Assembly (NCBI GenBank): GCA_004335835.1
Contig: RWJK01001954.1
Location: 21,981 to 85,980, forward strand
DNA from: Scenedesmus sp. ARA3
Lineage: Eukaryota > Chlorophyta > Chlorophyceae > Sphaeropleales > Scenedesmaceae
Length of the DNA: 64,000 bases
Direction: 5' to 3'
Of the stretch, positions 41,733 through 62,244 are shown in pieces. The first letter of the stretch is position 1. Every line of letters begins with the position of its first letter. The position numbers were made by a program, and so were the translations under genes. The notes under the pieces were generated by a model. It had not been told where the DNA came from. It did not search any database and was given only the letters and a program-made list of their open reading frames with translations.

Positions 41733-43727
41733 ATGAACAGCTTTGAGAACTTCCAGCTACGGCAGTTCAACCTGCCACATGGCATCCACATCAACGCACG
41801 CGTGGCAAGCGGCACCCCCAGCACATCCCGCCCGCCGCTATTCCTGCTGCATGGCTTCCCCCAGAGCCATGTGTGCTGGAGGAGAGTGGCCCAGCAGCTG
41901 CAGCAGCAGTACTTCCTAGTGCTGCCAGATCTGCGGGGCTACGGTGACTCAGCGCAGCCGCTTGGTGCGGATGATCATTCGAATTACAGCAAGCGGGAGA
42001 TGGCGGCTGATGTCGTTGCAGTGGCAGGTGCGTGTTGGCTGTCACACTGCTGTGGGCTGCAGCAACACACTGCCGGCGCATGCGCGACTGCATGTGTGCT
42101 GCTCTTGTCGCATGTCCTTGTCATGGTGCACAGGCAGCCCACACTGCACAGCCGCATGCAACACTTGCAGCACCCACACAGGTAGCTGTGAGGGCTTGCC
42201 CTCCAGCCCACATTGCGAGGGCTCTGCAATACAATCGAATACAATGCATGTCAGGTCGGCAGCCTGCCTCAGGCACTACCTAGCACAGCAAGCCCCTGCT
42301 CCGTTACTAAGCACATTGCACTGCTGTTTTGGCACATACATTGCAGATGCGCTGGCATTGCATGCCTTCTCACCACAGCACTGCCCAACAGCAGGTCAGC
42401 GGTGCAAAACTCACTCTGCTCATACATCACACTATGCTCTCCTCGTGCATGTTCCGCAGACGCTAGGCATTGCAGACTTCTTCCTTGCTGGCCATGACAG
42501 GGGCAGCCGCGTGGGGCACAGGCTGGCGCTGGACCACGAACAACGCGTCTGCAATCCCGTCTTCCTCTGGCTGTGCGCTGTTAGTGCGCCCGCTTGTACG
42601 CTGCACAGGCTGAAGGCCGCTCGATCGCAACGCCGGGTGTTTTAATCCAATGATCCGTGCACTGTCTGCTGCTGTTTGTGCCAATCTTGCAGATGCGCTA
42701 GGCATTGCTGACTTCTTCCTGGCTGGGCATGACAGGGGCGGCCGCGTGGCACACCGCTTGGCGCTGGACCACCCGCAACGTGTGCGGAAGCTGTGCGTGC
42801 TGGACATCGCACCAACGCTGGCCATGCACGAGGCAACAGGGCCCGACTTTGCACAGGTAAGCCTGCAAGGATGGCAGCAGTCCGGTGTGTTTTGTAAATA
42901 TTGAAGCTGTGCATGCTGGACATCGTGCCAAGCCTTTACCGCTGGTTCCACCTGGCACAGCCTTGCCCTGCCCTGCCTGCCCTGCCCTGCTCTTCATCCC
43001 TACACCCCACACCTGCCCTGCTGTTCAACCCTACACCCCAGACCCGCCCTGCTGTTCAACCCTACACCCCAGACCCGCCCTGCTGTTCAACCCCCAAACC
43101 TTACACAAAAGCCTGCCCTGTTACCCAACACCCCGACAGGCCTACTACCACTGGTTCCACCTGGCGCAGCCCTGCCCCCTTCCCGAGCTGATGATCGCCG
43201 GCTGCCTGCGCCAGTACCTGCACGCAAAGCTCGGCGGCTGGGGAGCGGGAGGGCTGGGGCACATTGCTGCAGAAGATCTGGCAGAGTATGAGCGCAGCTT
43301 CATGCGGCAAGGAAAGCATCTGTATGCAAATGATGGTTTAAATGCAGCAGGTCAAGAGAGCAGGGAGGCAGGCGAGCCTAGCCTCAAGCAGCAGCAGAAG
43401 CAGGGTGAGGCCAGGTTAGATGTGGCGCGGCGGCTGCCGGCTGTGCATGCTGCTTGTGAGGACTACCGGGCGAGCAGCTGGAGTGGCATTGACATACAGC
43501 ATGACAGGCAGAGCAGGGCAGCGGGGCAGCGGCTGAGCTGTGAGGTGCTTGCAGCATGGGGTGAGAGGGGGGTGGTGGCAAGGCTGTTTGGTGTGGAGGG
43601 GCTTTGGAGGGCTGCTGCTGCTGATGGGGTGGCAGTGAGGGGTGAGGTGGTCCCTGGGGTCGGTCACTTCATTCCTGAGGAAGCACCAGAGTACACTGCA
43701 GATATGCTGCAGGAGTTTTTCAGATGA
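41733..43727 (+). CDS. Alpha/beta hydrolase, haloacetate-dehalogenase type
   Basis: Exons 41733-42027, 42693-42856 and 43140-43727, in frame, 348 residues. Motifs in order: oxyanion [18 protein letters not shown]; the nucleophile elbow [17 protein letters not shown] with Asp as nucleophile; [26 protein letters not shown]; catalytic His in [11 protein letters not shown]. This set is characteristic of fluoroacetate/haloacetate dehalogenases and close epoxide-hydrolase relatives. The substrate is not determined by sequence, and the native role may be general hydrolysis of small organic acids or epoxides. There is no obvious targeting peptide. A Gln/Glu-rich stretch (near 43350-43420) is inserted in the cap domain. 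The nucleophile exon has a corrupted copy upstream, and the last 150 bp are duplicated after the stop. Confidence 0.85.
42459..42800 (+). repeat. Duplicated hydrolase nucleophile exon
   Basis: CTAGGCATTGCAGACTTCTT at about 42463 and the following 90 bp mirror 42698-42800; period about 233 bp. The upstream copy reads [20 protein letters not shown] and then loses the frame. A shorter third piece (GATGCGCTGGCATTG) lies at about 42347. Confidence 0.9.
42904..42970 (+). repeat. Chimeric exon remnant in hydrolase intron 2
   Basis: [10 protein letters not shown], like the exon 2 end, is joined directly to [11 protein letters not shown], like the exon 3 start. It looks like an exon 2/exon 3 fusion without the intron between. 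Confidence 0.75.
43012..43095. repeat. 31-bp minisatellite in hydrolase intron 2
   Basis: CCCTGCTGTTCAACCCTACA plus CCCCAGACCCG, about 2.7 units, adjoining CCTGC-rich sequence. Confidence 0.9.
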
Positions 43728-43809
43728 TACATTCGAAGCTGCAACCATGTGAGGTTTCTGTTGTTGACCGCACATGCCTCATCACAGCAAAACCCTTTGA
43801 ACTGGTGCT

Positions 43810-43968
43810 TGTAGTTGGCTGTTTGATGCGGAGGGGCTGTGGAGGGCTGCAGCTGCTGATGATGGGGTGGCAGTGAGGGGTGTGGTAGTGCCTGGAGTGG
43901 GTCACTTCATTCCTGAGGAAGCACCAGAGTTCACTGCAAATCTGCTGCGAGAGTTTTTCGCGAGTTGA
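43810..43968 (+). pseudogene. Duplicated 3' end of the hydrolase gene
   Basis: [20 protein letters not shown], then [19 protein letters not shown], ending in TGA at 43966-43968, repeats the real C-terminus (stop 43725-43727) 241 bp downstream. The frame is almost intact and differences include conservative ones (Y/F). Without a start or splice acceptor it is probably 3'UTR or intergenic. Confidence 0.85.
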
Positions 43969-44525
43969 ATAACCTAGGACCTCATTAGCCGTGTTTGGCT
44001 CTTTCGTGGGCGGGCCTGTGGCCCTACTTTGGCAAGGTAACTACTGAATAACAGCCAGGGGTTGTACAGCTTGCGTGCATGCTGGCTACACTGCGCCTTG
44101 TTGCTGCAAGACAACGTTGTGCAGCTGCTCTATACATGCCTATATTGTGCCATGTTATCACTGACGAGTATTGTTACCAGGCAAGCTCCTGCGCCCAAGT
44201 CACATGACACCCAGTTGCCAGGAACTACCAGGCAGAGGCTAATGATGCATCTGACTGCTGTAATGCCCGTCAGTGACTACGAGAGCGCCCAAAGGGCAAC
44301 ATAGCGACGGCAAGGGGAGGTGCTGCATCACATGCAGGTCACTGGCAGTGTGCTGGGTGCGACACTGCGGTCAAGTTGAACATCTCAGCTAGCTAGTATT
44401 ACTTAGCTGTGCAGCAAACTTCGTGCATTAAATGCACACCTGCCAGAAGCACAGTATGCATCGGGCCCGTATCAAACTTGCAAATCGATTCACAACTGCA
44501 TGCCACACCAACCCTCAGCTGACAA
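43969..44525. other. Intergenic between convergent genes
   Basis: Nothing recognisable between the hydrolase (+) and the LWA-repeat gene (-). Confidence 0.6.
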
Positions 44526-46387
44526 CTACTGCTGCGCCTGCTGCGCCCAGTATGCCTCAGCTGCTGCCTGGCCCGCTGCCAGCTGCTGAGGGCTCAGCAG
44601 CCCGGCTAAGCCTTGACCATCCAGCAGCTGCTGCTGCAGCAGCCACTGGTGCACCTCCCACAGCATACTGGCGTCAGCTGCGATGAGTTTGGCGCTGTGC
44701 GCCACCCGTGTACTGGCGACCAGCTGCCTCACATCACCCGCCGAATGCTTCATGTCCAACACAGCAACAACATTGACCACCACAGCTGCAAGGCCAATGT
44801 CCTTTGAGATATCTGAGGCTATGTTGCGCTGTGGTGACAGCAGCTGTGCGGTGCGATTCACCACCCGCTCCATCAGCTGGTTCTGGCTGTACTGCAACAG
44901 CCTGCATGCCACCGCAGCTTGCACAACATTTGCTCTAACTGCATTACGCAGCCAACCAGGGGCAGCTGCAGCAGCGTTATCAAAAAATCTGGCCTCAACT
45001 AGGCCAAGCCTGCCGCATGCCCATAAGCTATTTGTGACATCCTGTGCTGGCCAGTTCTCAACCTGCGCTGCTGCCTTGCCCTGCAGCAGCTGCTGTGCAC
45101 AGTGCTGCGCAAAGTCCCGGCTGAGGACTGGAACTGCTGCTGCTGCTTCTGCTGCTGCTGGCGGCACAGACAGCCGCGCCAAGGCCAGCAATGCACTGGA
45201 GTTTGCTGCGGCGAGCCTTTGTCAGCAAGCCGCTGCAATGTTGCCTCGCCTAGCAGCCGCTGCCACACCTGCTGATCCACTTGAGGCTGCCAAATGGCCC
45301 GCTGCTGCAGCTCGCTGACCGCCCACAAAGTATTAGAGAGTTCTTGTGTCCCTGCTGCCTCCAGCATTGCAGGCCGTGCCATGGCCTGCAGCATGCTGTC
45401 CAGGGCAGCAGTGCCGGGGTTAACGCGCAGCCTGGCGCAGGCCCATAGGATGTTGGAAACATCCTGTGAAATCACACCCTCCAAGTGTGGATGCTTAGAT
45501 AGGACTTGCATGCGCTGCATCAGGTGCAGCATGACTGCTTCAACTGCTGCCCTGGGAATACCTGGAACTTGGCCCTTGTTTACTGCAGCTGCATTAGCCT
45601 GGCCATGCAGTGTGTTAGCAACATGTACGCCGGCAAAATCTTGCGGACTGCGCTGTATTTGCTCCGCTATGGCAGCCCGGGTGCTGCTCCACACACGCTC
45701 ATTGGTGTAGCGCAGCTTGCCGCATGCCCACAGCACGTTTGCCAGCGCCTGTGGGCCCGCAAATGGCAGCACAGTGTCCCAAATGCCTGCCAGCGTGTCT
45801 AACAGTGGCTTAGCTGCTGCTGGCTGCACGCGCCTCAAATTTGCTGCCTTGGTGAAGGCGGCTGATGTGTGGATGAAGTCAAAGCTGCTGCTCCACTCAT
45901 CCACAATGTCTGTCAGCTCCTGCAGGGCGGTGAGGCTGTCGTTGCCTATGCGACTGATGCTGCTTGTGATCATTCGCTGCATCGCCGAGCCCTGCGCCAC
46001 ACAGCAGATCAGTTCAGTTCAACCAGCCAGCAAGTCATAGTATGAGCATCGCCAAAGTGACCTTCAACAACCAACAGCGTCTGCGTGCACAGGTAACAAC
46101 ATGTGATACAACTCGGCATCTGTCAACTGCATCTGCCAACTGCCGTGCTTCGGACAGGTACTGTACTGTTAGGTAAGCACCCGATGCAGGAAGGCTTCCT
46201 GTACGCCCACCTCCGTAGATGGTACATTCTCGTAGATGTTGGGGCGCCCTTGCTGTGTATTGCTCTTGCCGCTGTGCTGCTTCTGGCCTGCTGCTCCACC
46301 TTTTGCAGGGCTGCCTGCACCGCCAGCCCGCTTGCCTGCACCTGCATAGCATTGCAGCCAGGGTAGTTTGATAGCGGCACAGGGCAT
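44526..46387 (-). CDS. LWA-repeat (OPR/FASTK-like) probable organelle RNA-binding protein, apparent frameshift
   Basis: The main exon runs 45992-44526. An upstream exon of about 46387-46211 (Lys/Arg/Ala-rich, probable transit peptide, ending NVPSTE) joins it in phase. The protein is a chain of about 38-residue helical repeats with the signature 'N-x-LWA-x-x-x-L': LANVLWACGKL, VSNILWACARL, LSNTLWAVSEL, VTNSLWACGRL. Such repeats are typical of algal octotricopeptide/FASTK-like proteins that bind chloroplast or mitochondrial RNA. One break occurs near 45205. The frame goes from ATLQRLADKGSPQQ to SSALLALARL only if a single base is restored; both halves fit the repeat pattern, so this is a recent frameshift or an assembly indel. 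I see no RAP domain at the C-terminus. Which RNA it binds cannot be told. Confidence 0.7.
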
Positions 46388-47494
46388 TGTACCATCTGGA
46401 AAAGGAAAGCCAATCGAAAATCAGCGGCAGCTAGCAATACAGGCATTGGCTTGCTGTTGATGTCGTTCTGCCAGCAGTGTGCTTAGCTGACTCGCTGCAC
46501 ACCTGCAGCCTGCAGGACAGCGCTGGTCATGATGTACATGACGTTTACATGCACGGCTTGCAGTCCATAGACTTACCACACCATACCCTGCGCTGTATAA
46601 GGATGCTGTGGGGTTGAATGTGACTACGACTCAGGAGGTGCACGGGTGAGCTACTGCTGCTGTAGCTGTTGTGCAGCAGCTGAGAGTGCGACCTCAGCCC
46701 TAGCATCGTCCGCAAGCTGCTGCTTACGCACGCGTTCAGTGAATCAATGAAAAAGCGGAGGTATCAGGCAGGTTTGATGCCGACAGCGGGTGGGTGATCA
46801 CTCTCACTCCAGCACGGATAGCAGCACGGATTACTGCTGGAACTCCCGCTACTGCGTCCTGCCTCAACTTACGTTAAAGTTACTGACCAGGAAACACAGC
46901 AAAAGCGGCGACCAAAATCTTCTAGGGCGGGACTTCTCAAAGCGCCACACGTCGCGGGGCCTCTGCCACTGGCACCTGCCAGGGTCCAGGTCACAGGGGG
47001 TGCACTCAGAAATTGGTCACGAGACTGCGATATTAACCTTTGAACACCTAATCCACTGTAGAACCTGTGTTTAAGTAGTATGACTGAATGAGAGCATACA
47101 GCACTCAGCTGCTGCAGTACTGCTGCTGTACAGGTGACTCAGGCTGTGAGTACCACTGCAGTGCAGTTCCGACCAGATGGAACAGCCCTGCCACAAGGAG
47201 GTGTTCAAGTAACCTACTGCACAGACCCTGAATGAAGCAATTCGCTAGTACAATGTTACACAATCGAGCCATCCACTGAACTACTTGCTTGCACTGCTGC
47301 TGGCAGAGATGGCATTACCATGACGCTGCACCAGTGGAACTGCAGGCCGCCAATTGGCTGCGCTACTGCCAGCTGTCATTTCAAGTGCTGGGATTGCGTG
47401 GCCTGTTGTGCGCAGCCGTGCACAGGACACCAGGTCGGCCTGGCATCCCAAAAGATACAGATCAGTGGACACAGCAGTGCTGTGACAGCACATG
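46388..47494. other. Intergenic
   Basis: Promoter side of the LWA-repeat gene and 3' flank of the LysM protease (TTACA at 47256, TGTAA on the minus strand). The acceptor-like CTTTTCCAG before 46387 suggests a further 5' exon may exist. No other gene is seen. Confidence 0.5.
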
Positions 47495-50400
47495 TCACTT
47501 GCAGATGCGCATGCGCTTGCCTGCCAGCCTGCTGCCATCTATCAGCGCCACGTCAGTGTTTGCAGCCAGCAGCTGCTCAAGCCGCTTCACCCCTGACGCC
47601 CTCCACACGCCCGCCAGCGTGTCACCGGGCTGCGCAGTGTACCAGCTGCAGCTGCTGTTGGTGGGGGCACGCATGACAAACTTAGGGTTGAGGGTCCTGG
47701 CCTTCGCTCCAGGGTCTGCAGGAAAGCGGAAGCGGCACAGTAGGAGCAAAGGCCAGCCAGGGCAGCCACAGCTGTTCACAGCTACTATTATACTTGTTCA
47801 TGCTGCAAAGCACCAGAGCCGATGCTCAGACAATCTGTGCGCAGATTCAGAACAGCCGGCTGACAAGGCACATGTAGAACCACCCAGCAGTGCTGCCAGT
47901 GCACAGCCTGCAACAGCTCTTGTTTGCACAAACTTACAGATGGCTGCAGGAGACAGGTGCGCAGTTATGCTTTTACTATGCCTAGAATCGTCCTATTTAC
48001 TGTTTGTGGGTCGTGCATCATGTTGCGCTGCATGGCAGTTGCTGCCTCACCTGTCCAGCTGAGCGCGTACATGAAGCCAGGCGCCATCAGCCCTGCCTCG
48101 CCATACTTGACCTGCAACACAAGACACATAACAGGAAACCGTTGTTGTTGTGAAGCTGCAACGCTTGCAGGGAACCCCAGCAACAAGCTTTTAAACAAAG
48201 GCATGCAATGTCGGTCATCATTGTCAACAGCTGCTTCATCACGCAGCATCATGCGTGAGTCACGTGTGCCGGCAGCAAACATACAGGCTTCGCTGCCAAG
48301 CAGGCGGCCTGCCCCCGCCCCTGCCGTTGCTGCAATCGATGCCAATACCCCTGCCACATGTGCTGCCCCTGTCTTTGCCCCTGTGCCTGCTGCTGCTGCT
48401 GCTGCTGCTGCTGCCCACCTTGAAGAAGCCCCGCCTGCTGCCGCCGCCGCTGCTGTTGCTGCTGCTGCTGCTCCTGCCCCTTGCTGCTGCTGCTGCTGCT
48501 GCCCCTGCCCTTGCTGTTGCCGCCCACCTTGAGGAAGCCCGGCCTGCTGCCACCCCAGCTGTTGCTGCTGCTGCCGCCCAGCTGCTGCCCCAGACCCTAC
48601 CCTTGCTGCTTCTCTGCCACCCCTCACCTTGAAGAAGCCGGGCCTGCTGCCGCCCGGCCAGCTGCCCCAGCTGTTGCGCACCAGCCACGATTCACCCCGA
48701 TCGTCCCAGCCCACCACCAGCACCGCATGGGGGTCCATCACCAGGTCGGCAGGGATGGCGGAGCGCCTGGCATACACCTGCGCCAACATGCACATATATA
48801 TGCACATATGTTTGTGCATTTGTGAGTGCAAGGGCGCCTGTGATACCAGTGTATATGTGTGATGGTACTTGCAGGAGGCAAGGAATTGGTTGGTGTGGTT
48901 GCAGTGCTTGTTGATGCAGCAAGTCACCCGCTCACAGACACCTGCGCCTCAATTGCAAGAAACGCCAGTGATGTGCAAGCTGCTGCAACATCCAGCGCGG
49001 CATTGACAGCTATTCACGGCCGTCAACACGGTGCATGCAGCAGAAAGTTGCCGCATATGACAGACGTCGTGCTCTTTCAAAAACTAAGCTGCTGCCCAGC
49101 TGCAGCAAAAGGAAGGCGAAATGAATCACCAAGACACGCACCTGCTGTGGCCTGCAGCGCGTGGAGGGAGTCAGGTCGGGGTACAACAACATCACTGCTG
49201 CGACAGCGCCGTTACGCACAATGGCCTCCTTGGCAGCAGCAACGTCGTACAGCTTGCCCCACTTGAAGCTGCCTCCTGCGCTGCTGCTGCATCGAGTGCT
49301 GCATACATTGGTGGGGCGCTTCAGCCCACCAGGCTTTGACCAAGGCAGGCAGCGGTCCTGAAGGGAAGCGCCTTGCGAGAGCTGCTGCAATATGCTGTCA
49401 ATTGTGGTGCCGTTAGCACACGTGCGAGAGCCGGCTTGTTTGCCTGCAGGCGGCAGCAAGAAGCAGTACGCCTATATACTGTACTGTACTGTCCACCGCA
49501 TGGCAGTGGGGTGCTGAAGGTGCCGCGTTGTCACACATCAGCGTTGTTAGCTTTTCCTGCCCCAGCTGTCATCCACCACATTGCAGGTGCATTCAAAGTT
49601 TTTGAGGTTTCATTGGTTGCAGACCCAACCCCTCTACGACCACTGCTGCCTGCCTGGTAGTGCCCACCTGCGCAGAAGTACATGTGCTGCGCTGACAGCG
49701 CGGGTACCGCTTTGTAGCTCTGCTTCTTGGCTGCTGCCATGGCTGCATGTGCCAGGCCAGCTGCTGCAAAGGCTGCACACGCGCCGCATGCCGCCTGATC
49801 TGGTGCAGGCGCAATGAAGTTGAAGCCACCTGCATGCATCATTGTGTGCACAACAGCAGGCGCAGATGATAGCATTCGTGGGTGGTGCATCTGACGGCTG
49901 TACATGCAGGGAGCTGCTGGATAGCCCTGCTTCTGAAATTTATAAAAGTGCAGTGAGCACGGCATGTAGTGACACTGCTGATGTTGGTGCTTTTGGTGCT
50001 GCTCTGCTGCTGGTGCTGCTGCTGCCACTTGCCGCGTCATTCCGACAGGATCTATCATTGATGCACCATCATTGTGTTCAACTGATCAGCGACATGTAAA
50101 CAACAGCAGATAGTTACGCTCAGCTGGCAGCTGAAATTCTGAATTGATAGCTGGGCCCGGGGGCCGTGCCAGCCTTTGCTCCCACCTGTGTCCCTAGCAG
50201 CTGTCGAGTCATACGTAGCTGGCAGTGCAGCCTCTAGCATGAGATTTATCGCCGCCTGACTGCCAGTAACCCTCAATGTGAGGCCTGCCTTCCTGATAGC
50301 GGCATCCAGTGGCGACTTCAGCAGCATGTTGTTGCCTGTCAGCTTCGGCTGCAGCACGCTGCGGCTGCCTCTGCCGCCGGCCTTAGCAGCACTCACTCGC

Positions 50401-51145
50401 TGGTAAAGCGTCTTGTCCATCGCCTGGCTTGCTTTTGGCGCAAGTGCCTTTAGGTCCTTGGCAGACATGGCATACCCTGTCCGCAGCCACGACTCAAAGC
50501 CGCCGACTTCGCTTACGTATGTGCCAGCACAGCGAGATTCCTGGCGTGTCGTGTTGCGCCAGCTGTTGTACTGGCCCCTGCCCAGCTGCCGCAGCTGCCG
50601 CCGGTGTAGGGGCAGGGCGTCGTGTAACGCTTGGTCAGCCGAGCTTGCATGGAAACACATTGTGCATTCTGGTGCTTTGTAGATGCCGGTGCCAAGCTCT
50701 CCTGGAGGTATCCTGTACTTCATCATGCCTGCTGTCGTGAAGGCTTGGCAGTACGGCGTCTTGGTGCACTCCGCTGCAAGCTCAGCGGCGCTGCTGCTGC
50801 TGCAGCTCTTGACCATGTCGTACTGATCGTACGTCTTGCCTTGAATGAAAAGGTAGCCTTCAAAGTTTGGGCAGCCTGACGACAATTGCTTTTCACGAAT
50901 ACCGTCCGGCTCCTCCACTCAAACCCATCCATCTCGCTTTCGCCGGCATCCCCGCCCACACGATAACGCCTGTAATTGTTTCTAAGGGATCGGGCTCTAG
51001 CCATGGCTGCCTTGTACTGCTTTGCGAGCCCATCCCTGTAACTGTCATCTCCGCTAGCAAACCGCATGCTGCTGATATCGATGCAGCATGCCACCAGCAG
51101 CAGCAGGCTTGGCAAGCAGCATGCCACCTTGCGGCCCGCGCCCAT
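47495..51145 (-). CDS. Secreted papain-family (C1A) protease with PAN-like and LysM domains
   Basis: Exons, in 5'-3' order: 51145-50186, 49829-49668, 49443-49142, 48777-48628, 48111-48051, 47715-47495. The start at 51145 gives MGAGRKVACCLPSLLLLVAC, a clear signal peptide. Near 50920 the frame must shift between ...GESEMDGFEW and EEPDGIREKQL. I find no plausible intron there, so this is a frameshift or sequencing indel. Next comes a Cys-rich PAN/Apple-like stretch (GCPNFEGYLF ... CTKTPYCQAF). The catalytic domain has Cys in DQAACGACAAF (oxyanion Gln present; Ala where Trp is usual), His in DPHAVLVVGWDD and Asn in RNSWGSW. The last exon is a LysM module (WYTAQPGDTLAGV ... LEQLLAANTDVA ... GKRMRIC). 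LysM binds GlcNAc-containing glycans, so the protease probably acts outside the cell on or near a glycan matrix. It is a paralogue of 2704-7023: intron phases are the same through the catalytic domain. Confidence 0.83.
48418..48660 (-). repeat. LysM-protease exon end (GFFK), three copies
   Basis: The exon end reading as ...PGFFK plus donor on the minus strand (real from 48628) recurs at about 48528-48550 and 48418-48440, set in Q/A-like CTG/CAG-rich sequence; spacing about 100-110 bp. Confidence 0.85.
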
Positions 51146-51230
51146 TGTATCGAGCACGCGTCTTCTGCTCAGATGGCACGTGTAAGGCAGCGTCACCCTG
51201 TAGAGCAGCAGCAGCAGTATTAGCTTGGTT

Positions 51231-51235
<5 letters not shown>

Positions 51236-51281
<46 letters not shown>

Positions 51282-51282
51282 C
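51236..51282. repeat. (CAG)n microsatellite
   Basis: About 15 CAG units, 90 bp upstream of the LysM-protease start codon. Confidence 0.95.
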
Positions 51283-51286
51283 AGCA

Positions 51287-51645
51287 TGGGTGAGGTGTTC
51301 GGCCGAGGCATGTACACCATTGCTTGCAGATCAAGCCTGGAGTGGCATGTTACAGACATTGCAGAATATAGAGCGCAAGAGATGCGATGTGTTGGAGCTG
51401 TCAACGTGCACCCCCAGCAGATATTGCACTGCACTTTGGTGGCTGACCATGCGCAGATACTGCCGACGATTCTTGCTGACAGCAGTAAATATCAATGCTA
51501 TACAATCAAGGTGATCGAATACAACGAGCAGTCCGCATTGCGCTCACTTGAAGAGGCCTGGGCGCCTGTGGCCCACGCCAACCCGGCCAGTTCGGTGGTG
51601 CCTTCTCTAGTATTGGTGGTGCAAATCAAGGGCTTGAACACATAA
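51287..51645 (+). CDS. Hypothetical small ORF, weak
   Basis: ATG to stop, 118 residues (MGEVFGRGMYTIACRSS...). Unlike most shadows here its composition is balanced and free of repeats, but I recognise nothing and there is no supporting neighbour or splice pattern. Confidence 0.2.
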
Positions 51646-52654
51646 CATTTCCAGTGATAAACTGCTGTAGTTCTGAGAAGGACCAGTACCGAGGGAGGAT
51701 AGGTCTCAACCTGCTCTACGCGCCAAGCTCACACTCGCATGCGGTTCCAACCAAATGCGGGTTATGACGACAATTTGTCGAGGTGAATCAAAGCACATCA
51801 CAACAGCAATGGCGCAGCAGTAACTGAGTCAGTCTGATAGATCGCGATCGCTTCGCCCAGCTAGCGCGGCTATACCAGTACCAAAGTACCAGGCTGTTTT
51901 ACAAGTGAAGCAGTATCCACGCGAACAAAGGTGTCGGGTGATCTACATCGTTACACGCGCAGGCCAAGCATGGGTGATGTTACGGCCCACCTTCAACCAG
52001 GTTGGGCATGCAAGCCACGTGTGCACACACTGTTGCTGTTGTACAGGAGGACATGAGGCATTTTGCACAGCACGCCGCTGCCGAGGAGCACAATCAGAAC
52101 AAGTATGCAACAAAGGCATGAATTCCACGCACAACTGCGCACACCAAGCTGCCCGCTAACACATGTACAGTGCAACTGCTGCTGCCAATGTGCCCTTGTG
52201 CCGCACAGGTTGGCTGCCAACTGTTTGATTGAGGCCACACCCGCACAAGCAGCACCTGAACCGTACGCCAGGGGATATGCACGCCCCATGACGGCAAGGC
52301 GCTGTGCAAACCTCAGCACAGCAAGCTGTTCATGCTCTCGCCTTCACTTCAGCCCACTGGAAGGCAGCAACGCCAGCTGATAGGAAAGCAGCAACAACTG
52401 TCTGTGTTATCGAGCTGTCTGCCCAACAAACAAGAAAGGCGCACTACTGCTCAATGCAGCACGGCATACCCAACCTGCTGATCTTGCTGCACGCTGTAAC
52501 AGCATGCATGCCCGCACACCACGCTTACATATAGTCAAACACCAGCCATCGCTGCTGCTGCACACTGGCTGCACGGCAGTGCGCACCAGCCTTGCGGGCA
52601 CACGTCACAAACGTCACGCCACGCCACAAGCTGCTAGCATCTACCATGACTCCA

Positions 52655-56253
<3,599 letters not shown>

Positions 56254-56786
56254 CGTGCGCCTGGTCTCCTCCTTTCCTAATCGTTGCAGGGCAACTGGTG
56301 CACATAGCAGGCGCCTCTCACTGGGGGCAGCGAAAACACCTGATGATCCGCCCGGCTGCAATCATGTCTGCTCAAGTGTGTGAAGCTCTCTGGGAGCAGG
56401 GGCACGGCAAGGAGGGCAGACTTTGCTGGATCAGTACTTGTGCAAGCTGAGTGATGACGTTGTAAACTTGTAATTCACGGTGCCTGCGCTGACAGCAGCC
56501 TGAGGACACAACAATGCCTATGAAAATTCAGCAGCTGACAAGGCAGCAGTTCCCATGTAACAGTTACTGCCTCCTGGGTTCTTCCGTGTTTGAGCTCTTT
56601 CATGGCTGGATTGACCTGCCAGTATAGTCTGAGTTTGCTCTGTGTGGTGTTTGAAGGTTGCGTGCGTTTTGAAAGCCCTTTCTGTGGCGGAGAACTAGTC
56701 AGGGATCGTCAACTTGTCGATCAAGCGTGATCAGGCCCCTGAGCTAGCCTTTGCCTTACCCGGAAGCGGCTGGTTTACAAAACGAC
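56254..56786. promoter_or_regulatory. Divergent promoter region, CK2 alpha (-) / SDH1 (+)
   Basis: 533 bp between the two start codons. No clear TATA box or ORF. Confidence 0.6.

Positions 56787-62244
<5,458 letters not shown>

Larger units (their letters stand above)
51146..52654. other. Intergenic between the LysM protease and CK2 alpha
   Basis: A (CAG)n tract at 51236-51282, one weak ORF (51287-51645), and TTACA at 52525 (TGTAA on the minus strand), a candidate CK2 alpha poly(A) signal 126 nt after its stop. Confidence 0.55.

Noticed and set aside
42461..42645. A second hydrolase gene
   Set aside because: Only one exon copy; it loses the frame after about 30 codons and lacks the other catalytic parts.
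43810..43968. Separate small protein from the duplicated hydrolase 3' end
   Set aside because: No start codon or acceptor; simplest as a terminal duplicate.
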